Assembly (NCBI GenBank): GCA_016290775.1
Contig: JAEEVF010000002.1
Span: 186,001-250,000, forward strand
Direction: 5' to 3'
Length of the DNA stretch: 64,000 bases
From: Acetatifactor sp.
GTDB taxonomy: Bacteria > Bacillota > Clostridia > Lachnospirales > Lachnospiraceae
In this document: positions 50,913 through 59,590 of the stretch, piece by piece
How the letters are laid out: each line of letters starts with the position of its first letter
Numbering within the stretch: the stretch's first letter is position 1
Translations under genes and position numbers: made by a program
Notes under the pieces: generated by a model
Databases searched by the model: none
The model's input: only the letters and a program-made list of their open reading frames with translations
Told to the model about the DNA's origin: nothing

Positions 50913-52046
50913 ATGGACAACAAACCGCAAACAACAACAATAATCATACTTTTCGCAGGCTTACTCATCTTTCTCGCTTTGGGGAACATGGACTTGGAGG
51001 GACAAGGCACTGCATTCGCAGAAGTTGTCATGTTTGTAATCGCGCATGCCAAGGATTTTGCCGCCTTGTTCGGAATAGCTTTGCTGGCAGTCGGTGTGTA
51101 TTATGCAATCGATGCGGTGGGGCAATTCCAAAAGATCCTTGAAGATGCTCGATATGTCAATGCCATAGATTACTTCTTGAACTGGACGGATGGGATTGAT
51201 AACGCATCAAAGAAAGCATTGGAAGAGGGGTATTTGAAGAATAAAAAGCATTGCATTTGCTTTGGTATACTCTATGATGGCACGAGAACGCAGGGTTCTT
51301 TCTTGTCATTTAGCGATGATAAACCAGAACACAATTTGATTGGTAAGAGATTCCAAGAAGGAAAAGAAGGAATTGAACGGTATTTTTGCCAATTTACCTA
51401 TGATGAGCTGGCTAATAAGGTGCCACTAGGGATGCCGGGGCCAAAGGGAGAATTGATCCAGCCGAGCGGTGAACTCTTTGACAGACAAAAGACGCGCCAG
51501 ACCTGCGCAGAAAGAAAGGTCGTTGCGAAGCTGGTTGATTTATATGGTTTGCAGGTACAGATTCCTGAAACGGAAAGTGCCGTGTTGGTTTTGCTTACGA
51601 ACTTCGAACCTTGTACAAATTGTAGTTCCATGATCCGAGACATAAACGAAAGGTGCGGGGATAAGTTTCAAATACAATCCATTTATGTTGATCTGATTGG
51701 CTATATATTACAGGAAAAAGACTCATTGCTCCGCATAAAGAAAGGGTATGAGCAGTCAATTGCTTCATATCAAAAGTTTTATAAATTGTTTGTGAAGCGG
51801 ACTCCCGCCATGGTACCAACGGAGAAGCAAAAGGCCAAACAAGAAGAACAGGCGATCAAGATGTTGCGCAGTACCGCAATCAAAATCGGAAAGGCAATGG
51901 CGCAAGGGGAATACGGTGATTTTGAGATCAAAAGAATCTTAAAGTGCTTTGTGAATTCTAATAGCAAAACGCAAGGAATAACTGAAGAACAAATAGATCA
52001 ACTATACAAAACAATTATTGAGCCACAGATAAAAAAGAGAAAGTAG
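50913..52046 (+). CDS. Membrane-anchored cytidine-deaminase-fold protein
   Basis: A 377-residue protein. Two helices at about 9-24 and 50-67 anchor it. The cytoplasmic part holds Cys198-Ala-Glu200 (TCAERKVVAKL) and Pro233-Cys234-x-x-Cys237 (FEPCTNCSSM), the zinc-site and proton-shuttle pattern of the deaminase superfamily ([HC]xE...PCxxC), with Cys rather than His in the first position as in several bacterial toxin-type deaminases. The tail (240-377) is helical and Lys-rich. Whether it acts on a nucleotide, DNA or RNA is unknown. First gene of a four-gene operon; GAAAAGGAAG precedes the ATG. Confidence 0.8.
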   Translation: MDNKPQTTTIIILFAGLLIFLALGNMDLEGQGTAFAEVVMFVIAHAKDFAALFGIALLAVGVYYAIDAVGQFQKILEDARYVNAIDYFLNWTDGIDNASKKALEEGYLKNKKHCICFGILYDGTRTQGSFLSFSDDKPEHNLIGKRFQEGKEGIERYFCQFTYDELANKVPLGMPGPKGELIQPSGELFDRQKTRQTCAERKVVAKLVDLYGLQVQIPETESAVLVLLTNFEPCTNCSSMIRDINERCGDKFQIQSIYVDLIGYILQEKDSLLRIKKGYEQSIASYQKFYKLFVKRTPAMVPTEKQKAKQEEQAIKMLRSTAIKIGKAMAQGEYGDFEIKRILKCFVNSNSKTQGITEEQIDQLYKTIIEPQIKKRK

Positions 52047-52075
52047 AAAATTGCCGCATCAATCAGGAGGTCCGC

Positions 52076-53734
52076 ATGATTACAATCAAGGAGTTTGAGT
52101 ATTCCGTAAATGCCCTAAAAGACATGGAACGGTCATGGTATGCGAAAAACTGGCCGGTTGTATATATCATGCATAACGATACGGATGCATATGTTGGCGA
52201 GACGCTGGACGGAATCCGTCGGACGAAGCAGCACCTGGATGAGGAAACGGACACGGACTATAAGCTCATCTGCATGCTGACGAACAAGGATTTCAACAAG
52301 TCTGTCGTTCTTGACATGGAGTCCTTCCTGATCAAATATATGAGCGCTGACCAGAAATACCGCTTGCACAACGGCAACGCGGGCGTGGTGAATCACAACT
52401 ATTTCAATCGCGAGATCTATCAAGATGATTTCAGGGAGGCGTGGTCGAAGCTGCTGGATCTTGGCCTGGCAGACAAAACGCTTGAGGCCATCGAGAATTC
52501 GGACCTGTTCAAATACTCACCTTATAAGGCGTTGACGGAAGAGCAGAAGGATGCGCTATACAGGATCATGAATGCCATTAAGAAACACAATGTCAGCGGC
52601 AATCAAAACCTCATTGTCGTAAACGGCGAGGCCGGAACGGGCAAGACAATCCTTGCCGTTTATCTGATCAAGCTTCTCAAGGAAATCACAGATCAGAAGT
52701 TGTCGTTTTATCCCGATGAAGACGGCATTGACGGCATGGATTATCTCAACGCGTTTGCGAAAAAGATAGGAAACATGAAGGTTGGTTTTGTCGTTCCGAT
52801 GCAATCACTGAGAGAATCGCTAAAGGGCGTATTTTCTGGCGTTGATGGCTTGTCGCCGGACATGATCATCAAGCCAACGGATCTTGAGGATGACGTGTAT
52901 TACGATCTTCTTGTGGTTGATGAGGCGCATAGGCTTCACAGACGCAAGAATTTGGCGCAATATCCCTTGTTCGATAATGTGAACAAAAAGCTTGGACTGG
53001 ATGAAAACGGAACGGAATTGGATTGGGTCATCAAGCGAAGTCGTATGCAGTTGATCTTTTATGATTCAGCACAATCGGTACGGCCTTCCGACATTGACCG
53101 CACGCAATTCCAGACCATCGTTGACCAGCATCAATGTGAGCAGATCGAACTGAAGTCACAGCTTCGCTGCAAGGGCGGAAATGACTATGTCGAATATGTG
53201 AAAAATGTGCTCGAAGGCATGGCCCGCAAACGGCAAGATAACTTTGGAAATTACGATCTTAGATTCTTTGATAATCCCGATGAACTGGTTGTAGAGATCC
53301 AGAAAAAGGACAAAGAGTATGGCCTGTGCCGGATGGTCGCGGGTTATGCGTGGGAGTGGAAATCAAAGGCTGACAAAAATGCATATGATATCACCTTGAA
53401 TGGTAAGGACTATCGCTGGAACACGAAGGCCGTGGACTGGATCAACAGTGACAATGCGGTGAACGAAATAGGCTGCATTCACACGGTTCAAGGATACGAT
53501 CTGAACATCGCTGGAGTAATCTTTGGCGAAGACATCTATTATGACAAGGATGACGATTGCATTAAGATCAATTCTTCGAAATACTACGATAGCCTCGGAA
53601 AGACGAAGGATGCTGACAAACTGAAGGAATACATCGTTCACATCTACGAGACATTGATGACGCGTGGAATTCAGGGAACCTATGTATATGTCTGCGATCC
53701 CGCGCTTCGCGAATATCTGAGAAAGTATTTTTAG
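52076..53734 (+). CDS. GIY-YIG nuclease fused to a DUF2075 (Schlafen-3-like) helicase
   Basis: A 552-residue protein. Residues about 27-100 are a GIY-YIG domain (VVYIMHNDTDAYVGET, then GIRRTKQHL with the Arg and His positions). Residues about 155-550 are the DUF2075 ATPase: Walker A GEAGTGKT (184-191), Walker B VVDEAHRLH (281-289), HTVQGYDLNIAGVIFGED near the C-terminus. DUF2075 is an SF1-like helicase family found in phage-defence genes and beside MazG-like genes. AGGAGG precedes the ATG. Starts 29 bases after the deaminase. Confidence 0.88.
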   Translation: MITIKEFEYSVNALKDMERSWYAKNWPVVYIMHNDTDAYVGETLDGIRRTKQHLDEETDTDYKLICMLTNKDFNKSVVLDMESFLIKYMSADQKYRLHNGNAGVVNHNYFNREIYQDDFREAWSKLLDLGLADKTLEAIENSDLFKYSPYKALTEEQKDALYRIMNAIKKHNVSGNQNLIVVNGEAGTGKTILAVYLIKLLKEITDQKLSFYPDEDGIDGMDYLNAFAKKIGNMKVGFVVPMQSLRESLKGVFSGVDGLSPDMIIKPTDLEDDVYYDLLVVDEAHRLHRRKNLAQYPLFDNVNKKLGLDENGTELDWVIKRSRMQLIFYDSAQSVRPSDIDRTQFQTIVDQHQCEQIELKSQLRCKGGNDYVEYVKNVLEGMARKRQDNFGNYDLRFFDNPDELVVEIQKKDKEYGLCRMVAGYAWEWKSKADKNAYDITLNGKDYRWNTKAVDWINSDNAVNEIGCIHTVQGYDLNIAGVIFGEDIYYDKDDDCIKINSSKYYDSLGKTKDADKLKEYIVHIYETLMTRGIQGTYVYVCDPALREYLRKYF

Positions 53735-53757
53735 CACTTTGAACGGAGGAATGCATC

Positions 53758-54078
53758 ATGGATTTCAACGAAACATGTAATAGAATTGCGCAGTTCACCA
53801 AGGACCGTGACTGGGATCAGTTTCACAGTTCAGATAATCTTGCAAAGTCTATTGCAATTGAGGCTGGAGAACTTCTCGAATGTTTCCAGTGGGGCCCTTG
53901 CACCGACAAAAATGAACTGCGAGAAGAACTCGCGGATGTCATGAATTACTGCATCCAGCTGGCCCAGAAGGAAGGCTTTGACATTTGTGAGATCCTGAAT
54001 GAGAAAATCGATAAGAATGAAAAGAAATACCCAGTGGAAAAGAGCAAAGGCGTAAGCACAAAGTACGATAGGTTGTGA
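53758..54078 (+). CDS. MazG-like nucleotide pyrophosphohydrolase
   Basis: A 106-residue all-alpha NTP-PPase. Metal-binding residues Glu35, Glu38, Glu57 and Asp60 form the ExxE...ExxD motif (AIEAGELLECFQW, EELADVMNYC). Relatives hydrolyse (d)NTPs to monophosphates; in a defence setting this could empty nucleotide pools or remove a signal. It lies 23 bases after the GIY-YIG/DUF2075 gene. GGAGGAA precedes the ATG. Confidence 0.9.
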   Translation: MDFNETCNRIAQFTKDRDWDQFHSSDNLAKSIAIEAGELLECFQWGPCTDKNELREELADVMNYCIQLAQKEGFDICEILNEKIDKNEKKYPVEKSKGVSTKYDRL

Positions 54079-54100
54079 TGGCAAACGGAGGCTTGATATT

Positions 54101-54715
54101 ATGAATGTCATGCCATATTGGGTGCTTGGCTTAATTGTTTTGGCGGCAGTGTTATGCATCATATTCTTTATCTGGTTGGCCCTCAAGGTCGGCGTTCGGC
54201 CGATCGAGTTGCCGGAAAAGCGCGCGGGGCGGCTGGGTGAAAGGTTTGCATATGAGGTGATTAGCGAAATCCTTCGGAAAGACGATGTTTTGCTGACCAA
54301 CATAACCGTAACCTTTGATGGAAAACAAGCAGAGTTCGATGATGTCATTATCAATTCAACTGGCGTATATATCATCGAAGTGAAGAATTACAGCGGTGAG
54401 CTGTTTGGGGATGAAGACGATTGCGAGTGGATTAAAAACAAGATGACGCCAGGCGGCCAATTCTACCAGAAAACTGTCAAAAACCCCATCAAACAAGTAA
54501 AACGCCAGGTAAACGTGCTGTCGCAGTACTTGCAAAATAATGGTATCAATGCCTGGATCAAGGGCTATGTTTTCTTTGTTGAACAGAATTGCCCGGTGCA
54601 GAGTGAATATGTTCTCGCAACCCAGCGCGACATAGATGAAGCGGTCCACAGACCTGGGGATGAGACGCTGGATGAGAGGACGATAGACAGGATACGGGAA
54701 GTGTTGAAAGGCTAG
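54101..54715 (+). CDS. Membrane-anchored NERD-domain nuclease
   Basis: A 204-residue protein with an N-terminal helix (about 6-28) and a NERD domain (about 45-150): GRLGERFAYEVI, DDVIINSTGVYIIEVKNYSG (the D...ExK nuclease core) and IKQVKRQVNVL. NERD proteins are predicted nucleases of the restriction-endonuclease fold. Last gene of the operon, 22 bases after the MazG-like gene, and followed by a terminator. Like the deaminase it is tied to the membrane. Confidence 0.88.
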   Translation: MNVMPYWVLGLIVLAAVLCIIFFIWLALKVGVRPIELPEKRAGRLGERFAYEVISEILRKDDVLLTNITVTFDGKQAEFDDVIINSTGVYIIEVKNYSGELFGDEDDCEWIKNKMTPGGQFYQKTVKNPIKQVKRQVNVLSQYLQNNGINAWIKGYVFFVEQNCPVQSEYVLATQRDIDEAVHRPGDETLDERTIDRIREVLKG

Positions 54716-54717
54716 GT

Positions 54718-54753
54718 AAAAGACTCAGAAGATGATATTCTTCTGAGTCTTTT
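54718..54753 (+). terminator. Terminator of the four-gene operon
   Basis: AAAGACTCAGAAG, 8-base loop, CTTCTGAGTCTTTTT: a 13-bp perfect stem with T-run, three bases after the NERD stop. Confidence 0.92.
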
Positions 54754-55170
54754 TGGTTCACAAGAAAAATTTTTAGAATGTGTAAGGCACCATGCTGGTA
54801 AAGATATCGTGTAATTCATTTGTCAACATTAAGTTAAATTGTCTGTAAAAGGGTATGTTGTCGAACTTCATATGCTTATTATACTTTATGTGGTGGTCCA
54901 AAACAACAAGGAATTCAAGGGAATTCTAAGCAAAAGAGTCCTTTATATTGCCAGATTAGAATTCTCGCTTGGAATGTGCTGCATGGGCGAAAATGAGATT
55001 AGCAGTAATAAAAAATATCAAAAAGCAGATTTGCGAGTGATAAAACAGCACTATAAATGGACTTTAGAAAAATTTAATGATATTTCTGTGGATAAATAAT
55101 TGCATTTTCTGATTTTGGGTGTATAATGTAACTGTAAGAGTTTTCCACTCACAAAGGAGGTTATGTATTA
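54754..55170 (+). other. AT-rich gap with no firm gene, ending in a promoter
   Basis: No protein-coding gene can be supported in these 417 bases. A frame open from 54839 to 55099 (up to 86 residues) lacks a ribosome site and known features; it may be a gene remnant. Near the right end TTGCAT (55100-55105), 16 bases and TATAAT (55122-55127) form a promoter for the XRE gene at 55171. Confidence 0.55.
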
Positions 55171-56340
55171 ATGGCTAAAGATCAATTAAGTGTAGAAGGG
55201 TATTTGCCTAGCCTTGGCGAACTGTTAGGGTCCGCTAGGGAGAAGTATGGTTTTACCAAGAAAGAGATGGCTGAGAAGTTTGGGTTTGATGAATCGACTT
55301 ATGGCAGACTGGAAAATGGGAAAACTCGAAAAATGAATTCAAAGGAGATCGAAAAACTCAAACAAATGGCACCGTATATCGGTGTGCCTTATTCTGAATT
55401 GCTGGCGGCGGCCGGATTAAGTTCTGAGATGAAAAGGGAAGTGCTTTATGATTTCGACGGATCAGAAATTGATTATGCGTCGGCAGTCAAGTTTCTGTAC
55501 AAAGCCGATCCCAAGTTGTTTTCATATGCTGAAAGTATAGGCAAAATGCCGCTTAAAAGAATAAAACTGCTTGAGAAAATGATTGAAATGTTCCTGGACA
55601 GTGAACTTGAAAAGGATCCCTCCAAGAAACTCATTGCGGATAATATCACGAATAATCTCGAACTATATGGCATGAGAAGCGGTGTAAATCGGGCGAAAGC
55701 GGCTTTGGAGGAGTGGGGGCTAGAAACAAGGAACAACTATGGGTTCAGAAATAACGAGGTTTTTGTAATGCCTTCGAAGAGGCCGTTATCTATAGCTGAG
55801 GAGTATGAACGGATGGCGGCTTACGAATATGCGGTCGTCAAGACAAAGCAACCACGCGGTATCAGTGCCTATAATGCGAATTTTGATTTTCGGAATTTGA
55901 GGTTCATGACATGTATTACATTCGAAATAGATTCACGGTATAAAGCTAGTATTCAAATGCATTGTCAAAGCATGATTGATGAGGATGAAATAATGGGTTT
56001 GATGCAAGGGTTCAGTAATGTACACATAATACCCGGGGTTGTGATGTTCGAAGATGCCTCAAGCGGAATTGATGAAGATGAGAATGGATGGGATGTGAAT
56101 TATATCGGAACCGTTGGTTCGATTCATGAGCAAGAGGCATACTTCAAAGTTCAGGAACTAATATCTCATCTAAAGAAATATGGTGGCGGAACGGTTACGC
56201 TAAGCGATCTCGGTCGAAGTGACTTGGAGATGTGGGGTGTAGCACTGGGATATCAAAGGAAAATGGAACAGATAATGCAACAAAGGGCAAACAAAGCGCA
56301 AAAAGAAAACAGCGAAAGGATATCGCAAATGGAGAAATAA
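55171..56340 (+). CDS. XRE-type helix-turn-helix protein with a large C-terminal domain
   Basis: A 389-residue protein. Residues about 12-75 are an XRE domain (LLGSAREKYGFTKKEMAEKFGFDESTYGRLENGK). The remaining 310 residues are not assigned; a conserved-looking part at about 225-345 (DFRNLRFMTCITFEIDSRY, DVNYIGTVGSIHEQEAYF) may sense a ligand. AAAGGAGG precedes the ATG. It heads a set of two unknown genes and is AT-rich. It could regulate the neighbouring accessory genes. Confidence 0.8.
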   Translation: MAKDQLSVEGYLPSLGELLGSAREKYGFTKKEMAEKFGFDESTYGRLENGKTRKMNSKEIEKLKQMAPYIGVPYSELLAAAGLSSEMKREVLYDFDGSEIDYASAVKFLYKADPKLFSYAESIGKMPLKRIKLLEKMIEMFLDSELEKDPSKKLIADNITNNLELYGMRSGVNRAKAALEEWGLETRNNYGFRNNEVFVMPSKRPLSIAEEYERMAAYEYAVVKTKQPRGISAYNANFDFRNLRFMTCITFEIDSRYKASIQMHCQSMIDEDEIMGLMQGFSNVHIIPGVVMFEDASSGIDEDENGWDVNYIGTVGSIHEQEAYFKVQELISHLKKYGGGTVTLSDLGRSDLEMWGVALGYQRKMEQIMQQRANKAQKENSERISQMEK

Positions 56341-56361
56341 TGAGCTTTAGGAGGTGTAACA

Positions 56362-56778
56362 ATGCCGATCGAGGAAAAATTCACATGGTTGATGAAACTG
56401 AAAAAACAATTTATACCCAGTCAGAAAAGTGACGAGGTCGGTGAAGCGTTTTCAAAGATGAGAGACATGGCAACACAGCTGGAAGTAGAGATTTCAAGGT
56501 GTTGTCCGATGAATGGGGCGCGGGAGGTCCCTGTCATGTGGTGGGACGGCCTGTCAGGAGCATATAGAATTGCTTATCCGGCAGAGGCTGACAGGGAGGT
56601 TATAGTTGGCCTCGTTACGATGGCAGTGCTGCTGATCATTTTCTCGCATTCAAATAATCGTTTCAGCTATGAATCAATCAACGGATATGACAACATGGGT
56701 GATTATTTTACAGAAAAAATCTGTGATGAGACAAGTAAGATCGTGCAGGTATTGCAGAAGTGGGGAATCACCTATTAA
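56362..56778 (+). CDS. Hypothetical protein
   Basis: A 138-residue protein with TTAGGAGGTG before the ATG, 21 bases after the XRE gene. It has a basic helical N-terminus and one hydrophobic stretch (about 74-92, VIVGLVTMAVLLIIF) that could be a buried helix or a membrane segment. No family recognised. Its place between an XRE regulator and a DisA_N-like gene suggests one operon. Confidence 0.7.
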   Translation: MPIEEKFTWLMKLKKQFIPSQKSDEVGEAFSKMRDMATQLEVEISRCCPMNGAREVPVMWWDGLSGAYRIAYPAEADREVIVGLVTMAVLLIIFSHSNNRFSYESINGYDNMGDYFTEKICDETSKIVQVLQKWGITY

Positions 56779-56822
56779 CGGCATTGTTCCAACGTGTATC
56801 ATTTGGCGTGTGAGAAGGGAGT

Positions 56823-58001
56823 GTGAATAGCTCGGTGAATTGTGAATTAAACTACAAATATCACAAGTTCTTGACGAGTATTCTGAAGGATGCGATATCT
56901 TATTTTTGGCCCCCGAGCAGTGGACCAACCATGAAATGCCGCATTCTCGAGGAGCGTTGCCAGCCAGAGGGGAGTATTTGGGAAAAGGCATTTGATCTGC
57001 CTGGGGGAGAAGTAAACCTTCGCATGATGGCGGAGGGGGAGTTTTATGGCCTTTTGCATGAAAGCTATGTGGCGTATGGAGAGCATTCTGTATTGCCTGA
57101 CCTAATGTATGCCATCCTTGACACGATTTATGAATGCCTGAAGGCATGCCAGAATGATGACATTAGGTACCCCACGAAGTTTGCCTGGGAGATGGTAGGG
57201 CGCACCGTCGTAAACGAGTATTGTCGTCGGCATGGTTTGTTGGGGCTTGAAATGTTCTCAGCGCTGTCGCAGATTTATTACGAAGGACATGAGTGTGAGG
57301 GAAAGATGATTTATTGCGATTCCAATGTGCTTTCGGGTGACATCATTCGTTTTGAACAACCACTCCGATTGGAAGGGTCAAATCAGAAGAGAATTCGTAA
57401 GCTTTTGGAAGCGACTGGCGATGAGAAGTATCTGCTGGTTGATATTGGAAATTCTCAGATCATTGGCATTGGACAGCTGGAAGCTCCGAGCGGACTGGTT
57501 GTTGAGTTTTGCGGTTTCTCTCAGTGGAGAGTTACTTACGAAGGCAAGACTGTGTTTGAGTGCAAGTGCGGGAATTACAAGCTTGTGAAGACTCAGAATG
57601 AGAATATTTCCGGCGAGGAGCTGAAGCGCTATAAGAAGCTTATTGACCTAATCGTGAAAAACAAGCACGGCGCGTTGATCGTCCAGAGCGACCATGCGGA
57701 AGAGGAGGCAACGAGACTGTGTGATTTGGAGCGCGGATACAAGATCAAGAGAATTGATGTTTCCCACAATCAGGACTTGATCGAGATGGCAACAAGAATT
57801 GACGGTGCCATTATGGTTGATGAGAAGGGATGTTGTTATGCCATGGGAGTGATCCTCGACGGCCCGGCTGCTAAGGGCAATCCGGAAAAGGGTGCGCGGC
57901 ACAATTCGGCGAAATCATATGTTGCATGGCGAAAAAAGAAAAAGGAGCACATTAAGGCGATTGTAGTTTCTGAAGACGGACCGGTAACGGTTTTCGATTG
58001 A
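56823..58001 (+). CDS. DisA_N-like nucleotidyltransferase/sensor-domain protein
   Basis: A 392-residue protein. The last 120 residues align by eye with the diadenylate cyclase (DisA_N) fold: KHGALIVQSD, then Asp327-Gly328-Ala329 (the DGA motif), then Arg359-His360-Asn361 (GARHNSAKSY) where active enzymes have RHR, and IVVSEDGPVTVF at the end. The altered RHR suggests a weak enzyme, or one of the proposed DAC-type sensor domains that bind rather than make c-di-AMP. Residues 1-270 are not assigned. GTG start is uncertain: the site GAAGGGA lies only a few bases before it. Confidence 0.7.
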   Translation: MNSSVNCELNYKYHKFLTSILKDAISYFWPPSSGPTMKCRILEERCQPEGSIWEKAFDLPGGEVNLRMMAEGEFYGLLHESYVAYGEHSVLPDLMYAILDTIYECLKACQNDDIRYPTKFAWEMVGRTVVNEYCRRHGLLGLEMFSALSQIYYEGHECEGKMIYCDSNVLSGDIIRFEQPLRLEGSNQKRIRKLLEATGDEKYLLVDIGNSQIIGIGQLEAPSGLVVEFCGFSQWRVTYEGKTVFECKCGNYKLVKTQNENISGEELKRYKKLIDLIVKNKHGALIVQSDHAEEEATRLCDLERGYKIKRIDVSHNQDLIEMATRIDGAIMVDEKGCCYAMGVILDGPAAKGNPEKGARHNSAKSYVAWRKKKKEHIKAIVVSEDGPVTVFD

Positions 58002-58008
58002 TCGGCAT

Positions 58009-58041
58009 AAGACCATTCCACTTGTGGAGTGGTCTTTTTTT
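58009..58041 (+). terminator. Terminator after the DisA_N-like gene
   Basis: AAGACCATTCCAC and GTGGAGTGGTCTT pair with one wobble and a TT loop, then a T-run. Confidence 0.9.
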
Positions 58042-58056
58042 GCACACGCGGATTTA

Positions 58057-58106
58057 ATGATAGAATATTGACAAAATCCTATCATCATGATAAGCTAATG
58101 ATAGGA
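58057..58106 (+). promoter_or_regulatory. Promoter and operator of the toxin-antitoxin pair
   Basis: TTGACA (58068-58073), 17 bases and an extended -10 (TGA, TAAGCT at 58091-58096). TCCTATCAT (58077-58085) and ATGATAGGA (58098-58106) form a perfect 9-bp inverted repeat across the spacer and -10 box; an extra half site ATGATAG lies at 58057. This is what autoregulation by the antitoxin would need. Confidence 0.7.
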
Positions 58107-58154
58107 TAATTAAAAAAGTATATCATCTGCTATTTGGGGGTTATAGTATAGAAC

Positions 58155-58535
58155 ATGACAAAAAAGGACATAGAGCAGTATCTTTCCGAGGTGAAGGATG
58201 CTGTGAAAAAGGGGAATTACAGGATTGATCGGAACGCCAGGCGGCAGGATAACATTAATCTGTTTCTGGATTACGTGATTGATGAGGCGAAGGCCAAAGA
58301 AATCATATTAAACCTTACTGCAATGGATTTTTCGGGGATCTTGAGGAATGAACACAAGGGGTTTGAACATGAGAAGCTGTATGTATTTGGCAAGGATGTC
58401 AAGCTTTTGGAGAGAACTGGAACGAAAGTGAAAACGGTGTCGTTGTACATCAAATTCAACAAGCTGAAGAACTGTTTTGTGATCGTCGTTTCGTTTCACG
58501 AACAGAAGCATCCGCTTACATACTATTTTCACTAA
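58155..58535 (+). CDS. MqsR-family toxin
   Basis: A 126-residue protein. It lines up by eye with MqsR of Escherichia coli over its length: EVKDAVKKGNYRI, NLTAMDFSGILRNE where MqsR has GLSESDFYKSM, and VSLYIKFNKLKNCFVIVVSFHEQ where MqsR has VYLKITVIHDVLIVSFKE. MqsR is an mRNA interferase that cuts at GCU. The catalytic residues were not checked. The antitoxin gene follows by 27 bases. The ribosome site is poor (GGGGGTTA), which fits low toxin output. Confidence 0.78.
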   Translation: MTKKDIEQYLSEVKDAVKKGNYRIDRNARRQDNINLFLDYVIDEAKAKEIILNLTAMDFSGILRNEHKGFEHEKLYVFGKDVKLLERTGTKVKTVSLYIKFNKLKNCFVIVVSFHEQKHPLTYYFH

Positions 58536-58562
58536 CCACAAATCATATCGGAGGTGTTAATG

Positions 58563-59573
58563 ATGGCTGATAAGGGAAGAAGGGACTTTTGCATCGAGTG
58601 CAGGAAAGAGACGGAGTACTTTTTGCAGAAGCGGGATATTGTAAAAAACATTAGGGATAAGGAGTTTGTCTTCACGATCACGGTGGCGGTGTGCGCGGAG
58701 TGCGGCGAGGAAATGAGCATTCCCGGGCTCATGGATAAGAACGTGCAGGAGATCGACGAGCAGTACCGGGCGGCAGAAGGGCTGGTGTCGATCGATGACA
58801 TTGAAAAGCTGATGAAGGTATATAAAATCGGCAAAGCGCCGCTGTCTCTGGCGCTTGGATTTGGCGAGGTGACCATCACGAGGTACCTGGAAGGACAGGT
58901 GCCTTCGAAGGAATATTCTGATGTCATCAAAGAGGCGCTTTCATCCCCGGCATACATGAAGCGGCTCCTTGTGGAGAACCGCGAGAAGCTGACGGATGCG
59001 GCGTACAGGAAGGCATATGCGGCGGCCGAAAGCATTGAGAGTCTGTTTTCTGTTTCGGATAAGATGCTCAGCGTGATCGCATATATCTTCGAAAGGCTCG
59101 AAGAGGTGACGCCGCTGATGCTACAGAAGCTCCTTTACTTTATCCAGGGCGTTTATTCCGCACTTTATGGGAAGCCGATCTTTGAAGAGGATTGCAGGGC
59201 GTGGGTGCATGGCCCGGTTTATCCTGAGGTTTACGAACTGTTCCGGGATTTTAAATATAACCCGATCGAGGACGCGCGGTTTGCGCTGTTAGAGGGCGCG
59301 AAGGGTGCCTTGACGGAGGATGAGAAGCATGTGATCGATCTTGTTTTGAATACGTTTGGGATGTATGGCGGGAAGGTTTTGGAAAAGATCACGCACAATG
59401 AGGAGCCGTGGATGGAAGCGCGAAAGGGGTACGGAGACGGCGTCCCGTCCAATGAGGTTCTGCAGAAGGAGCGGATCATGAAGTATTACATTCTGATCAA
59501 CCAGAAATACGGCATCGGCACGGAGGACGGCCTTAGGACCTATATCCATGATATGCTCGCGAAGGCATCGTGA
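58563..59573 (+). CDS. Antitoxin with an MqsA-like zinc/HTH part joined to a Panacea domain
   Basis: A 336-residue protein. Cys10, Cys13, Cys44 and Cys47 are a zinc site (DFCIECRK, VCAECGEE), as in MqsA. Residues about 70-115 are the HTH (PLSLALGFGEVTITRYLEGQVPSKEYSDVI). Residues about 165-290 are the Panacea (DUF4065/SocA-like) domain (LQKLLYFIQGVYSALYGKPIF, AWVHGPVYPEVYELF). Panacea proteins neutralise many unrelated toxins. The N-terminal part probably represses the promoter at 58068. The start has GGAGG 8 bases upstream; an ATG three bases earlier is also possible. Confidence 0.88.
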   Translation: MADKGRRDFCIECRKETEYFLQKRDIVKNIRDKEFVFTITVAVCAECGEEMSIPGLMDKNVQEIDEQYRAAEGLVSIDDIEKLMKVYKIGKAPLSLALGFGEVTITRYLEGQVPSKEYSDVIKEALSSPAYMKRLLVENREKLTDAAYRKAYAAAESIESLFSVSDKMLSVIAYIFERLEEVTPLMLQKLLYFIQGVYSALYGKPIFEEDCRAWVHGPVYPEVYELFRDFKYNPIEDARFALLEGAKGALTEDEKHVIDLVLNTFGMYGGKVLEKITHNEEPWMEARKGYGDGVPSNEVLQKERIMKYYILINQKYGIGTEDGLRTYIHDMLAKAS

Positions 59574-59590
59574 GAGATGCCAGATTTAAG

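Noticed and set aside
54839..55099. Small 86-codon gene
   Set aside because: Starts at TTG without a ribosome site; no family. Listed only as part of the gap.
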